Shown here piece by piece: positions 1-10,700 of a stretch of DNA of 63,449 nt. This stretch comes from Enhygromyxa salina. Its GTDB lineage: Bacteria; Myxococcota_A; Polyangia; Nannocystales; Nannocystaceae. The stretch's first letter is position 1, and every line of letters begins with the position of its first letter. The DNA is taken from contig NZ_PVNK01000261.1 of NCBI RefSeq assembly GCF_002994615.1, forward strand, positions 1 to 63,449, in the 5' to 3' direction. A program made the position numbers and the translations under genes. The notes below the pieces were generated by a model. The model did not search any database. It was not told where the DNA came from and was given only the letters and a program-made list of their open reading frames with translations.

Positions 1-1
1 G

Positions 2-1420
2 CTAGGAGCCCTCGTCCCCGTCATCCTCGGACCGGCTGAGCGCACGATGGCGGGCCGTATCGAAGCGGATCGCGTCGGAGCTGTTCGCGTCGCGAGCGTC
101 TCGCCCTTCGGCCTCCCGCGCGGCCAGGGTCGACTGCTTGCGCGCGTACAGGAACACCGTCTGAATCATGCTCGCAACCGGCAGAGCCAGGACCGCGCCG
201 ATCGGCCCGTAGACCTCCCACCCGGCCAGCAGCGCGAAGATCAGGATCACCGGGTGGATGTCGGCGGTCCCGATCACGCGCTGGTTCAAGTAGTTGGCCT
301 CGAGCAGGTGGATGCCGACGATCCAGCCGAGGATCCCCGCGGACTTGCCAAATTCGAGGCCCTCGAGCCCGGCGTCGCCCGACACCAGCGCGACGCCGAG
401 CAAGGGGATCGCAGAGATCAAGATCCCAAACACGGGGATGATGCTCAAAACCGCCGCGACCATCGCCAGCAGCAGCGAGTAGCGGACGCCAAACGCGTAG
501 AGCCCGATGAAGGCCAGGGTCCCGTTGACCAGGCAGATCAGCAGCTGGCCCCGGATCGCCCCGGCCATGCCCTCGTCGATCCCACGCACGATGTTCTCGA
601 AGTCCGCGCGATGATTGTTGGGGACCAGCGAGCGCACGAAGTGCTTGACGCGATCGAGGTCGACGAGGATGAAGCCCGCGATCAAGAAGGTGATGATCAG
701 GTCGGTCACGAACGAGGCGATGCCCGAGATCACCGCGCGGACCGCCTCGGTCGCGGCCTCGGTCAGCTCGTCGCCCTTGCTCGCGATGATGTCGCGCAGG
801 AGCTCGGCGATGTTGGCCTTTTGCTTGGGCGAGGTCTCGATCACCCAGCCCCCGCTGCTCTCGTGGACCTCGAGGTGGGCGCCGCTCAGATCGACGCGGT
901 AGCTGCCGTCGGGCTGGGGTTGAACGATGAGCTCGCTGACCTGCTCGCGCTCGACCTCGGGTTCGGGACCGAGCATCCCCGGAAAGGTCTCCTCAAACCA
1001 CGTGCTGACCCGCGGCAGCCACTCCTCGTTGATCTTGGCCATCGCCGAGGGCGTCGACTCACGCAGGGTCGAGAGATCGGACACGACCCCGGGCAGGACC
1101 CCGCCGAGGAAGCCGAACCCGAAGGTCACGAGCGCGAGGTAGAGCAGCACGACCGAGAGCCCGCGCCGATCGCCGAGCCGCGGGGCCATGCGCCGCACCA
1201 GGGGCTCGAGCAGGTACGCGACCAAGGTCGCGAAGATGAAGGGCAAGACGATGCCGCGAAACCAGATCAACAGCAGGAGCAGGAAGGCCAGCAAGCCCCA
1301 CAGCCGCCAGAAGGTGCGCAGGACCGTGAGCATGGTGTCGCGCGGCCGAGCTCGACGCAGCCGCTCGCTCGCCGCGCCGCCCGCCGACTGAACCCCGCTG
1401 CCCTCGCCCTCGTCGCTCAC
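2..1420 (-). CDS. AI-2E family transporter (PerM/YdiK-type permease)
   Basis: Polytopic inner-membrane protein of 472 residues, a normal to slightly long size for the AI-2E transporter family (PF01594). Paired hydrophobic segments lie at about residues 35-75 and 90-115. A soluble insertion follows at about 135-225, and a cluster of further membrane helices fills the C-terminal half, ending in a charged tail. Members are called exporters, but the substrate is unproven for most and cannot be read here. The start is GTG and the stop is TAG at the very edge of the window, so the gene is complete. It lies 30 bases downstream of the lapB-like gene on the same strand and probably shares its transcript. 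The family call is firm; the transported molecule is unknown. Confidence 0.88.
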   Translation of the reverse strand: MSDEGEGSGVQSAGGAASERLRRARPRDTMLTVLRTFWRLWGLLAFLLLLLIWFRGIVLPFIFATLVAYLLEPLVRRMAPRLGDRRGLSVVLLYLALVTFGFGFLGGVLPGVVSDLSTLRESTPSAMAKINEEWLPRVSTWFEETFPGMLGPEPEVEREQVSELIVQPQPDGSYRVDLSGAHLEVHESSGGWVIETSPKQKANIAELLRDIIASKGDELTEAATEAVRAVISGIASFVTDLIITFLIAGFILVDLDRVKHFVRSLVPNNHRADFENIVRGIDEGMAGAIRGQLLICLVNGTLAFIGLYAFGVRYSLLLAMVAAVLSIIPVFGILISAIPLLGVALVSGDAGLEGLEFGKSAGILGWIVGIHLLEANYLNQRVIGTADIHPVILIFALLAGWEVYGPIGAVLALPVASMIQTVFLYARKQSTLAAREAEGRDARDANSSDAIRFDTARHRALSRSEDDGDEGS

Positions 1421-1450
1421 CCCGCGATGCTAACAGCATCCGCGGGAGAC

Positions 1451-2581
1451 TCAGGCCTCGACGCCAGCGGCGGCGGCCGAGTCCCACGCGCCACAGCTGC
1501 CACAACGGAACGCGAAGCGCTCCATCTGCGTTCCGCAGCGCATGCACAGCAGGCCCGAGCTCTTGGGCGGGCGCATCGCGGCCTCGCGCGCGGCCTCGCG
1601 TTGACCCCGGGCCAGGCGCAGGCGCACGAGCGAGAGCTGAGCCGAGGGGCTGCGATCGGCGACGCGCTCGAGCGCGCCCGCGGCCTGCTCGGGGTGCTGG
1701 CGCGCGACCCTCTCGGCCAGGGCCACGACCAGCTGGGCCTCGCGGGCGATGCGGAGGCTCGACAGCATCCGCTCCATCAGATCTCCTTGGCGGCGGTTCT
1801 CGCTCGCCCAGTCCCAGGCCTCGGGCACGAGCACCCGAGCGCCGACGGGACTCAGCTCCCAGGCCCGCTGCCACGACTCGAGCGCCTCGATCGGATCACC
1901 GAGCGCCGACTCCACCCGCGCGCGCACGGCCCAGCAGTGCCCGCTGTCCGGGGCCAGATCGACCGCGCGCTCGGCCAGCTTGCGAGCCTTGCGCTCTTCG
2001 CCGTCCTCGAGCGCCTCGGCGGCCTGACCGGCGACCGAGTGGCCGCGCCCGGCGCGGGCGTCCTGGGCCCGGCGGCCCTCGACCTGCTTCTCGAGCCGCT
2101 CCCAGGCCGCGGCCGCCCGCTCCCACGCGCCCGCGCGCTCGAGCGCCCGCGCCAGGGTCTCGAGGGTCGCGACGCTGCGCGGCGCCAGGCTGACCGCCCG
2201 GACCAGCGCACCGACGGCGGCGCGCTCGTTGCCCTGCGCGAGGAGATCGCGGCCGAGCCCGACGAGGGCCGCGACGCGCTGCTCCGAGGGCAGATCGGCC
2301 GAGGCCAGGACGGTGCGGTGCACCGCCTTGGCCCGCTCGATCCGACCGCGGCGACGGTCGAGCGCGGCCAGGGCCAGGAACACCGTGGGATCACCCGGCT
2401 CGGACTCGCAGATCTGCTCGAGCTCCTGGGCGACGTTCTCGCGGTCGCCCTCGGCCAGCTCGTAGAGCACCCGGTTGCGCCGCGCGACGTTGTCGCGGTC
2501 GAGACGACGCGGGTTCACGTACCACCAGCCGACCCCAAACCCGATCGCCAGGCAGACCAGCGCGATCAGCACGAAGCTCAT
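1451..2581 (-). CDS. LapB/YciM-like TPR protein with C-terminal zinc ribbon
   Basis: A 376-residue protein that starts with one membrane anchor (about residues 3-20, ending in a WWYVNPRR boundary). A long row of TPR-like helices follows (about 40-340), and the C-terminus carries a CxxCG...CxxCG rubredoxin-like knuckle. This is the layout of E. coli LapB (389 residues), which sits in the inner membrane and controls LPS synthesis by presenting LpxC to FtsH. The upstream lapA-like gene overlaps this one by 4 bases (ATGA), as lapA and lapB are paired in E. coli. The architecture and synteny are directly visible. The role in LPS control is inferred by analogy, and myxobacterial LpxC control could differ. 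Confidence 0.75.
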   Translation of the reverse strand: MSFVLIALVCLAIGFGVGWWYVNPRRLDRDNVARRNRVLYELAEGDRENVAQELEQICESEPGDPTVFLALAALDRRRGRIERAKAVHRTVLASADLPSEQRVAALVGLGRDLLAQGNERAAVGALVRAVSLAPRSVATLETLARALERAGAWERAAAAWERLEKQVEGRRAQDARAGRGHSVAGQAAEALEDGEERKARKLAERAVDLAPDSGHCWAVRARVESALGDPIEALESWQRAWELSPVGARVLVPEAWDWASENRRQGDLMERMLSSLRIAREAQLVVALAERVARQHPEQAAGALERVADRSPSAQLSLVRLRLARGQREAAREAAMRPPKSSGLLCMRCGTQMERFAFRCGSCGAWDSAAAAGVEA

Positions 2582-3159
2582 GCTGCCCCCCCCCGTCCCC
2601 CGCTGTTGCGGCCCGTGCCGCGCGCGGAGCTGGGCGGGCGAAAGCCGTCGAGCGGAGCGTGGGCTTCGTCGCCCCGCTCCGCTCCTTCACGCAGCATCCG
2701 ATCGCGGCGCATTTTCTCGGTCATGACCTTCTTTGCGCGGATGTCGAGGTGAGCCTCTGCGGCCAAGATCTCGTCTTCTTCTTGCTGGCGCAGAGGTAGC
2801 GTGCGCAATTCCAGGATCTCGCGCTCGAGCTCACGCAGGCGCCGCTGGAGCAGGGCCATGCTGCGGATCCGAAAGGGCGTGACGATGCCCATGAGCAGCA
2901 GCAGGCTCACGCACCCGCCCCAGCCGGCCATGATCGCCGCGACGTTCATCTGGAAGCGCTTGCGAACCAGCGGATCGACGAAGTCAACGCGCGGCACGAG
3001 CAGCACGACTTCGACCCAGGCGCGATTCTCCTGAAGGACGAGCGTGAACCAGATCAACCCGAGGATGAAGATGATCAGGCTGACGCCCAGATATACCCTG
3101 CCGAGGACGGACACGGTGCCGGCGGAAGATAGCACGGCCCGCGACGGGGCGGTCCACAT
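2578..3159 (-). CDS. LapA-like two-helix membrane protein
   Basis: The protein has two hydrophobic segments (IIFILGLIWFTLVL and a later GGCVSLLLLMGIV) separated by a short periplasmic loop. A long charged cytoplasmic coiled-coil helix follows, and the tail is Gly/Arg-rich. This is the shape of LapA (DUF1049), the partner of LapB. The tail is longer than in E. coli LapA. The open frame runs further upstream but would cross the divergent lipoprotein gene. The ATG at 3159 is taken as the start; a GTG at 3114 is equally plausible and leaves more promoter room. The 3' end overlaps the lapB-like start by 4 bases, implying translational coupling. The family call rests on topology and neighbour, so it is moderate. 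Confidence 0.65.
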   Translation of the reverse strand: MWTAPSRAVLSSAGTVSVLGRVYLGVSLIIFILGLIWFTLVLQENRAWVEVVLLVPRVDFVDPLVRKRFQMNVAAIMAGWGGCVSLLLLMGIVTPFRIRSMALLQRRLRELEREILELRTLPLRQQEEDEILAAEAHLDIRAKKVMTEKMRRDRMLREGAERGDEAHAPLDGFRPPSSARGTGRNSGGRGGAA

Positions 3160-3188
3160 GTGGACGCAGACGTTGTACTCTCCCCCCC

Positions 3189-3941
3189 ATGTCCGCGCGT
3201 CCCCCCCGGGCCCCGAAGATCTCCCTCGCGCTGAGCTTCGCCTTCCTCGCCGGCCTCGGCTTCGGCTGCCAAAAGCAGGGCATGAGCGAGGTCGACAAGG
3301 AATTGGCCAAAGCCCGCAAGCAGGCAAACAAGCGCACCGCCGCCGAGTGCTACCCGGGCAGCCGAGAGCCCTGCTACTTCGTCGAAGACGGCAAACCCGG
3401 CCCCGAGGGCACCGTCGGCCGCGGCATCTGCCAGGAGGGCCAGCGCGAGTGTGACGCCGAGGGCTTCTGGCAGGCCTGCGAGGGCGCCGTGCTCCCCGCC
3501 GTCGAGCTCTGCAACAATATCGACGACGACTGCAACGGTCGCGTCGACGACGGCTTCGAGCGCGACGGGACCAAGTGTTTCGCCGGCGAGGGCGAGTGCC
3601 GCACCGCGGGCACCTACTCGTGCAGCCCCGACGGCTCCGCGTCCGTGTGCAGCGCCACCGCCAAGGCGCCCGGGACCGAGGTCTGTGACGGCAAGGACAA
3701 CGACTGCGACGGCGAGATCGACGACGGCGACGTCGACGGGACCGGGGCCGCGTGCAAGACCGGTCAGGCCGGGGCCTGCGCGAACGGCGTCAAGCAGTGC
3801 GTGGCCGGATCGATCCAGTGCATGCCCAGCCACGTGCGCACGGTCGAGATCTGCAACAAGATCGACGACGACTGCGACAACACGGTCGACGAAGACTGCA
3901 TCTCCGAAGAAGAAGCCCGCAAAGCCGGCATCATCAAGTGA
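3189..3941 (+). CDS. MopE-type Cys/Asp-repeat lipoprotein
   Basis: A 250-residue exported protein. A hydrophobic signal segment ends at a Cys (LGFGC) that resembles a lipobox, although the residues before it are not ideal. The mature part has a short Lys-rich helix, then three copies of a CnxxDDDCdgxxDdg motif (CNNIDDDC, CDGKDNDC, CNKIDDDC) interleaved with other disulphide-forming cysteines. This is the MopE-like putative metal-binding motif (PF11617) common in myxobacterial surface proteins. The Asp cages suggest calcium binding, though the family is named after the copper protein MopE of Methylococcus. It is monocistronic, divergent from the lapA-like gene, and ends just before a strong hairpin. 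The ligand and partner are unknown. Confidence 0.8.
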   Translation: MSARPPRAPKISLALSFAFLAGLGFGCQKQGMSEVDKELAKARKQANKRTAAECYPGSREPCYFVEDGKPGPEGTVGRGICQEGQRECDAEGFWQACEGAVLPAVELCNNIDDDCNGRVDDGFERDGTKCFAGEGECRTAGTYSCSPDGSASVCSATAKAPGTEVCDGKDNDCDGEIDDGDVDGTGAACKTGQAGACANGVKQCVAGSIQCMPSHVRTVEICNKIDDDCDNTVDEDCISEEEARKAGIIK

Positions 3942-3947
3942 TTTAGG

Positions 3948-3987
3948 CCCCCGCAGGCGTCAGCAACTTTGCTGACGCCTGCGGGGG
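3948..3987. terminator. Bidirectional hairpin between convergent genes
   Basis: A perfect inverted repeat has 19-base arms at 3948-3966 and 3969-3987, starting CCCCCGCAGG and separated by only 2 bases. It lies 6 bases after one stop codon and 9 bases before the stop of the convergent uridine kinase gene. There is no U-tract, so it is either a non-canonical terminator or a 3'-end-stabilising hairpin serving both genes. Confidence 0.8.
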
Positions 3988-3996
3988 TCCACGACA

Positions 3997-4641
3997 CTAC
4001 GTCGCGGCTCGGAGGCGGGCGACGAGGACGTCGATCGCGACTCGGTTCTCGCCACCCTCGGGGATGATGAGATCGGCGGTGCGCTTGCTTGGCTCGACGA
4101 ACTGCACGTGCATGGGGCGCACGGTCTCGTAGTACTGCTTGCGGACGGCTTCGAAGTCGCGGCCGCGAGTGCGCATGTCTCGGCGGATCCGGCGGATCGC
4201 CCGGATGTCGGGCTCGGTGTCGACGAAGATCTTGATCTCGATCTCGCGGCGCAGGTGCTCGTCGACGAAGACCAAGATGCCCTCGACGATGATCACGGGC
4301 GCGGGGTCGAGGCGCAGGGTCGTCGCGAGCCGGCGATGGGTCTTGAAGTCGTAGACCGGGACCTCGACCGGGTTGCCGGCCTTGAGGTGCTGGAGGTGCT
4401 CGACGAGCAGATCGGTCTCGAGCGCCTCGGGGTGATCGTAGTTGACCCGGTTGCGCTGCTCGAGGCTGAGGTCAGGCCGGTCGCGGTAGTAGCTGTCATG
4501 ACGCAAGGTCGCGACAGAGTCGACAGGCAGGGCCGAAGCCAGGGCGTCGGCGACCGTGCTCTTGCCCGAGCCGCTGCCACCGGCGATGCCAATCACGAGG
4601 CTGGTCCGCGAATGATCCACCGGGGCCAGGTATAGACCCAA
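3997..4641 (-). CDS. udk: Uridine kinase
   Basis: Cytoplasmic P-loop kinase that phosphorylates uridine and cytidine to UMP and CMP in pyrimidine salvage. The 214 residues match the family length. Visible motifs are the Walker A GGSGSGKST near residue 20, the HDSYYRD and NYDHPEA substrate motifs, VYDFKTHRR, the Walker B IIVEGILVF, and the RRIRRDMRTRGR lid. The first dozen residues may be an extension, but there is no better internal ATG. The gene follows the giant repeat-protein gene on the same strand after a 68-base gap and may be co-transcribed with it. Phosphoribulokinase-like relatives are excluded by the YYRD and FDHP-type motifs. Confidence 0.95.
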   Translation of the reverse strand: MGLYLAPVDHSRTSLVIGIAGGSGSGKSTVADALASALPVDSVATLRHDSYYRDRPDLSLEQRNRVNYDHPEALETDLLVEHLQHLKAGNPVEVPVYDFKTHRRLATTLRLDPAPVIIVEGILVFVDEHLRREIEIKIFVDTEPDIRAIRRIRRDMRTRGRDFEAVRKQYYETVRPMHVQFVEPSKRTADLIIPEGGENRVAIDVLVARLRAAT

Positions 4642-4709
4642 GCGACCGCCCGCGGGGCCCGCCGTGATGTGAGCCTACTGGCCTGTCTCGCGCTCGCGCG
4701 CCGAGCGGA

Positions 4710-7700
4710 TTAGCCGCCGATCGCCTCGAGGGCGGCCTTGAGCCCGGCGTGGTCGCGGTCTTCCTCGATGCCGCGGCGCAGCATCGCCTGGGCCTTGGGC
4801 TTCTCGCCGAGCCCGAGGTGGACCTGCGAGAGGCGCAGGTAGATGTCGCCGCGGCGCAGGAGCCCCGACTTGTCGGCGTTTTGGAGCAGCATCGAGCGAT
4901 AGATCTTCAGCGCGTCAGGCCAGCGCTCGTTCTGCTCGTGGAGCTTGCCGAGGGTCAAGAGGGTCTCGACGTTGGTCGTGTCGAGGCGGTAGGCCTCCTC
5001 GAGCCGCTTCTGGGCGGTCTCGGCCTGGCCGGCCTCGATCTCGATCCGGCCGAGGCGGGTCAGGTAGTGCGCGCGCTTCTTGCTGCGCTTGCCGGCGGTG
5101 ACCTCGACGAGCCAGTGGTACATGCCGCCGGCCTCCTCGCTGCGACCGCCCGAGGCGAACAGCGCGTCGGCGATCCGCTGGTTGACGGAGACGTCGTCCT
5201 GGACGTGCTCGTAGATGCTGGCGAGGACCCGCAGCGCGCCCTCGTTGTCCTCGAGCTTGGCGGTCATCACGTCGACCCGCTCGAGCTGCAGCTCGCGCCG
5301 CTTGTCGTCGGTCTTGGCCCGACCGACGGCCATCTCGAGCAGGTACACGACCTGATCCCAGCGCTCCTCGGACTTCGACAGCTCGAGCAGCTCGCGCCCG
5401 GCCTCGGCGTTGGATGGATCGAGCTGCAGCGCCTTCTCGAGGTGGCCCCGACGGCCGGCGGCGTCCTCGGCCAGGTGCGCGAGGCGAAGCTGGAGCCGGG
5501 CACCGGTCGAGCCCTGAGGTTCGAGCGCGGCCGCGCGCTCGAGCGTGGACTGCATGGCCTCGTCGTCGCCGCGGGCCTCGTAGACCGAGGCCAGCGAGAG
5601 GATCGCCGGGACGTAGCTCGGATCGACCTCGAGCAGCTCGGTCAGGATCTCCTGGGCGCGATCGCTGTCGTCGAGCTTCTCGGCCAGCAAGCTGGCGAGC
5701 TGCGAGGCGAGCTCGCGGTAGCCGTCGGTGTCGCCGACGTCGCGGAGGCGATCCATGCGGGCCCCGAGCAGATCCGAGAGATCGTGCCAGCGCTCCTCAC
5801 GGGTCAAGAGGCGCTCGAGCCAGGCCCGGGTCGCGTCGCGATCGGGGTACTCGAGCACGACCGCCTGAAGGACCTCGACGGCGTCGGTCGGATCCTCGAG
5901 CTTGTCCTCGGCGAGCCGCGCCATCTCCTCTTGCACGGCGATCCGCGCCTCGCCCTCGACGACCTCGAGCTTGCGCTCGAGCAGGTCGCGGACATCTTGC
6001 CAGCGCTCGAGCCGACGCAGGAGGACCTCGAGCTCGTTGAGCGCGACCATGTCGCCCGGATCGGCGCCGAGCATGTCGTTGTAGACGATGATCGCGTCCT
6101 CGAAGCGCTCGAGCTTGTCGACGAGGTGGTTGGCCTGGCGATAGCGAAGCTCGCGACGTTCGGTGTCGTCGTCGGTGATCATCACCCGGCGCCCGAGGGC
6201 GTCGACGAGCGCCTCGCGATCGTTGGCCTGAGCGAGCAGCGCGAGCAGCCGGGTCCAGCCCGGACGATCCGACTCGTCAGCCTCGATCAGCTGGCGCAGA
6301 TCCTCGATCGCCACGGCCGGCTGGGCGAGCAGCGACTCGGCCACGCTCGCGGCCTCGCGCCACAGCCCCGCCGCGACCAGGGGATCGGACGCAGCGGCGG
6401 CGGCCCGGGTCAGGGCCTCGTGGAGCCCCTTGGGATCCCCGAGCGCGCGCGAGGTCTCGACGAGCAAAGCGAGGCCCTCGGCGTGCTCGGGCTGCTCTTC
6501 GAGCAAGGGGCTGAGCACCGCCATGGCCCGATCGGGCGCGTTGAGGGTCGACAGCCAGACCCGCGTGGCGGCGATGCAGCACGGCGGGCTGACCCGACCG
6601 GCCTCGACCGCCGCCTCGACCGCCGCCGCCAGCAGCTCCCCGGCCCGGGGCGCGAGCTCGGACTGCTCGGCGAGCGCGAGGGTCCGCTCGAGCGCCTGGC
6701 TCGAGTCACCGTCGAGGGCCAGGAGCGCGCCCCAGGCCTCGAGCGCCTCGAGCGAGGTGCCGCCGCCTTGCTCGATCAGCCCGCCAAGGTTCTGAAGCAA
6801 GCTGATCCGATCGGAGCCCTCGGCCTCGCGCAAGCGAACGCGGGTGACCGTGGCCAGGCCCGCCGAGTTGCTCGACGACTGGTACGCGGTCTCGAGGGCG
6901 TCGAGCAGCCCGTCGGGCGGCTCGCCCTGGCCCTCGTCCCCGAGGCTGTTGGTCAGCACGGCCTCGAGCCCGCGGATCGCCGGCTCGAGCCCGAGCTCGA
7001 TGTCGAGGGCGTCGCGGAAGGCCTCGACGGCCTCGGGCCAGTTCGACAGCGCGACCCGGGCGTCGCCGAGGCGCACGAGCATCGGCACCTGGGCGTCGGT
7101 CCCGACCGCGAGGCGCGAGCCCTCGCACAGCGCACGCTCGATCAGCGCGGTGTCGTCCTTGCGCAGCGCGAGCTCCTCGATCCGCTCGCAGGTCGGCAGA
7201 TCGGCGAGCTCGGCGTCGAGCAGCGGCACGAGGACCGCCAGGGCCTTGTCGGGATCGCCCATGTAGTCGGACGCGGCGTGGGCGGCCGCGAGCGCGATGG
7301 TGATCCGAGCCTCGGCGTCGCGGCCCTCGTCCTGGGCGCGCCGACTGAGCTCGTCGATCAGCGGCTCGAGGCCGTCGAGCTCACCGGCGAGGCGCATGAC
7401 CGCGCTGAGCGGATCGGCGAGCTCGTCGGCCGGCGAGTTGTCGACCAGCTTCATGGTCGCGTCGAGGGCCCCGGTCGCGTCGCCGAGCTTCTCGTGCCGG
7501 ACCATGGCCAGCTCGCGCAGCGAGACGAGGACCTCGTCGGGATCCTGCGAGAGCGTCGCGCGGGCGTCGATGACGACGGCCAGCTCTTGCCAGCGGCCGT
7601 GGGCGTCGAGGTGCGGCCGGACCAGGGTCGCGGCGGCCTCGGACACCTCTTCTTTCTTGCTCAGCTCGACGAGGTCGGCGACGGCGCCCTCCTGCCCCGG

Positions 7701-10700
7701 GAGCAGCTGCAGGACCTGCTCGTAGCGCTCGACGGCGCCGAGCAGATCATCGAGGGGGCCGGCGTAGAGCCGAGCCGCGTCGAGCATCAAGCTGGCCTTG
7801 CGCTCGGCCGTCGAGGCGATCGTGGCGCGATCTTGGATCACGTCAGCGGCCTCGGCGTGGCGCTCTTCGGCCAGCAGCGCCCGGGCGAGGGCCGCCATCG
7901 CGTCGTCGTCGGACGGGGCCTCGGCCAGCAGCGAGCGCAGGACCTCGATCTCGGCCTCGCGGTTCTTGGCCGACTCGCGGTGGATGCTGGCCAGCTGCAT
8001 GCGGAGCGAGCGGCGCTCCTCGCCGTCGTTCGACGAGTCGATCCGGCGATCGAGGACCTCGATCAGCTCGCTCGTCGAGCCGCTCGCGGCGTAGGCCCGG
8101 CTGAGGCGCTGGAGGGCCTCGAGGTCGTTGGGCTCGATGTCGAGCAGCCGCCGCCAGGCCTTCTCGGCTTCCTCGGGGTTGGCGAGGATGTCCTCGAACA
8201 AGGTCGCGAGGCGGCGGAGCAGATCGACGCGCTCGGAGTCGTCGGGCTCGACCTCGACGCGCCGGGCGAGGACCTCACGCAGCTCCTCGTGGTAGCCGAG
8301 GCGGACCAGGGCGCCGTCCATGAGCGCGAGCGCCTCGTCTTGATCGTCGCGGAGCTCGAGCGCGCGCCGGAGGATCTCGACGGCGATCTCGGGCGAGTCC
8401 TCGCTCCGGATCCGCGCGGCGCGGATCAGCAGCTCGAGCCGACGATCGACGTCGCTCGCGAGCTGCTCGCTGTCCGACGCGGCGACCTGGGCGTCGGCGA
8501 GCGCGCCCGGCATCTCGACCGAGCTAGCGAGGCGCTCGATCTCGGCGTCGAGGGTCATCAGCGCGTCGCTCGGGCCGGGCTCGTGCAGCGCCCGGGCGAG
8601 GGCCCGAAACGCGTACTGGGCCCCGTCGGGGATGCTCTCGAGGTGGCGGGCGAGCTCGAGGTGGAGCTCGTGGCGCATGGCCGGATCCTCGCTGACGGTC
8701 AGCCGCCACTCGCAGACCGAGACCAGGCGCGGGGTGTTGCCCGAGGCCTGGTAGATCGGCTGGAGGATGTTGAACACGCGCTCGCGCTGGGGCACCCGCG
8801 CGTCGGCGATCCGCTCGAGCGCCGAGACGGCGTTGATCTCGTCGGGGACCTCACCGAGCAGGCTCTCGAGCGAGTCGAGCGCACCCTCGGCGTCGTCGAG
8901 CGGACCCTCCTGGAGCTCGGCGATCTGGAGGTAGACCGGCGTGCGGTCGTCCTGATCGAAGCTCCGCGACAGGCGGTCACGCAGGAGCTCGAGCAGCTCC
9001 TCCCAGCTCTCGGTCATCTGATAGACCTGCTCGAGCTGGGCGCGGGCCCGGTCGTTGTCGGGCTGGGTGTCGAGGATCCGGCGGAAGGCCTTCGCGCCCA
9101 ACTCGGGCTCGTCGAGCACGTCGAGGGCGACCCGTGACAGGCGCATGAGCAGATCGATCTGCCGGTCCTCGTCGAGGCTGTCCTCGGCCTCGCGCCAGTA
9201 GGCGTCGGCGAGCTCCTTCCACATCTCGCCCATGCTCAGGGCGGACTCGAGCTCCGAGAACACGCTGCGGTCGTCGGGCCGGGCCTCGAGCAGGCGCTCG
9301 TAGAGAGCCACGGCCTTGGCCGGCTGACGCAGCGAGCCCGACCACAAGCGCGCGCACTCGTGGACGATCTCGAGCATCGAGTCCGAGCTGTCGTCGGGGT
9401 TGGCGGCGCTGTACTCGGTCAGGATCTCGGCGTAGCGGTCGGTGGTCGCGAGCACGTTGGCGAGGCGGCCGAGGTGGTCGCGGACGCGGGTGTTGCTCGG
9501 ATCTTCCTTGAACACGCGGGTGTAGGCCTCGAAGGCCTTGTCGAGGTCTTCGAGCTGCTCCTCCTGCATCCGGGCCATGCGCAGCATGATCTGGACCCGC
9601 TCGCCGTGGTCCTCGGCCTCGTCGAGGCGGACCTCCTGGATCTGGAGCAGGCGCTCCCAGTCCTGGACCGCGAGGAACACGGGCTCGAGCATCTCGGCCG
9701 CGCGGCTGCGCATCGAGGGATCTTGGAGATAGCGCGAGAGCTCGTCGGTCCCGACCGCGTGATCGGGGTCGGCCTTGAGCGCGGCGCCGAGGTGGCGGAT
9801 GCCCTCCTCGGAGTCGTCGAGGTGCTCACCGTAGAGCCGACCGAGGAGCAGGTGGGTGTCGACGGCGGCCTTGCCCTGGAGCTGGGCGAGCTTGCGGGTC
9901 AGGTGCGCGGCGAGCTCGCGGAACCGGCCAGTCGCCTCGTAGAGCGGCTCGAGCACCTGCTGGACGTCCTCGCGCTGGAGGCCGGCGTCGGACAGCCGCT
10001 CGTACAGGCGGATGGCCTCGTCGGCGTCGTCGAGGCGCGTGCGATGGATCTCGGCCGCACGGATCAACAGGTTGTCGCGCTCGTCGGGCGCGCTCGTGCG
10101 ATCGACCTTGCGAACCAGGAGGCTGGCGAGGGCCTCGTCGGCGTCCTGGCGGACGTAGATCTGCTCGAGGGCGTCGGTCGCCTCGTCGTCGTCGGGCCGG
10201 GTCTCGAGCAGGCGCTCGTAGACCCCGCGCGCGTCGTCGAGCCGCCCGAGCCGGGCGAGCGCGACCTCGCCCATCGAGCGCAGTACTCGCTGCTGAAGAT
10301 CGGAGTCGAGGATGTGATCGACGGTCCGCTTGTAGGACTCGTAGAGCGCCTCGCTGCGCTCGGGGACCGAGCCGAGGCGGTCGACCTTGTCGAGGATCTC
10401 CGAGAGCTCGGGCTGGTCGCCGGCCTCGGTCATGGCCTCGCACAAGACCGCGAACGCGCGGGCCGGATCCTCGAGCTTCTCCTCCTGGGTCCGAGCGACG
10501 CGCAGCAGCGCCTGGAGCCGACGGCGACCGCTGGGCTGCTTGCGCGCCTGCAGCTCCTGGAGCTCGAGCAGCGCGGCCCAGTTTTGCTCGGCCTCGTAGA
10601 GCGGGGTCAAGATCTTGATCGAGCGCTCGCGGGTCTCGTCGGGCTCGAGGAAGCTCCCGACCATCGAGCGCGCGCGGGCGTCGGTCGGGGCCAGATCCAA

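Noticed and set aside
47..2752. A 901-residue plus-strand open frame over the permease and lapB-like genes
   Set aside because: Arg/Asp/Gln/His-rich low-complexity translation without recognisable motifs; it covers two well-supported minus-strand genes.
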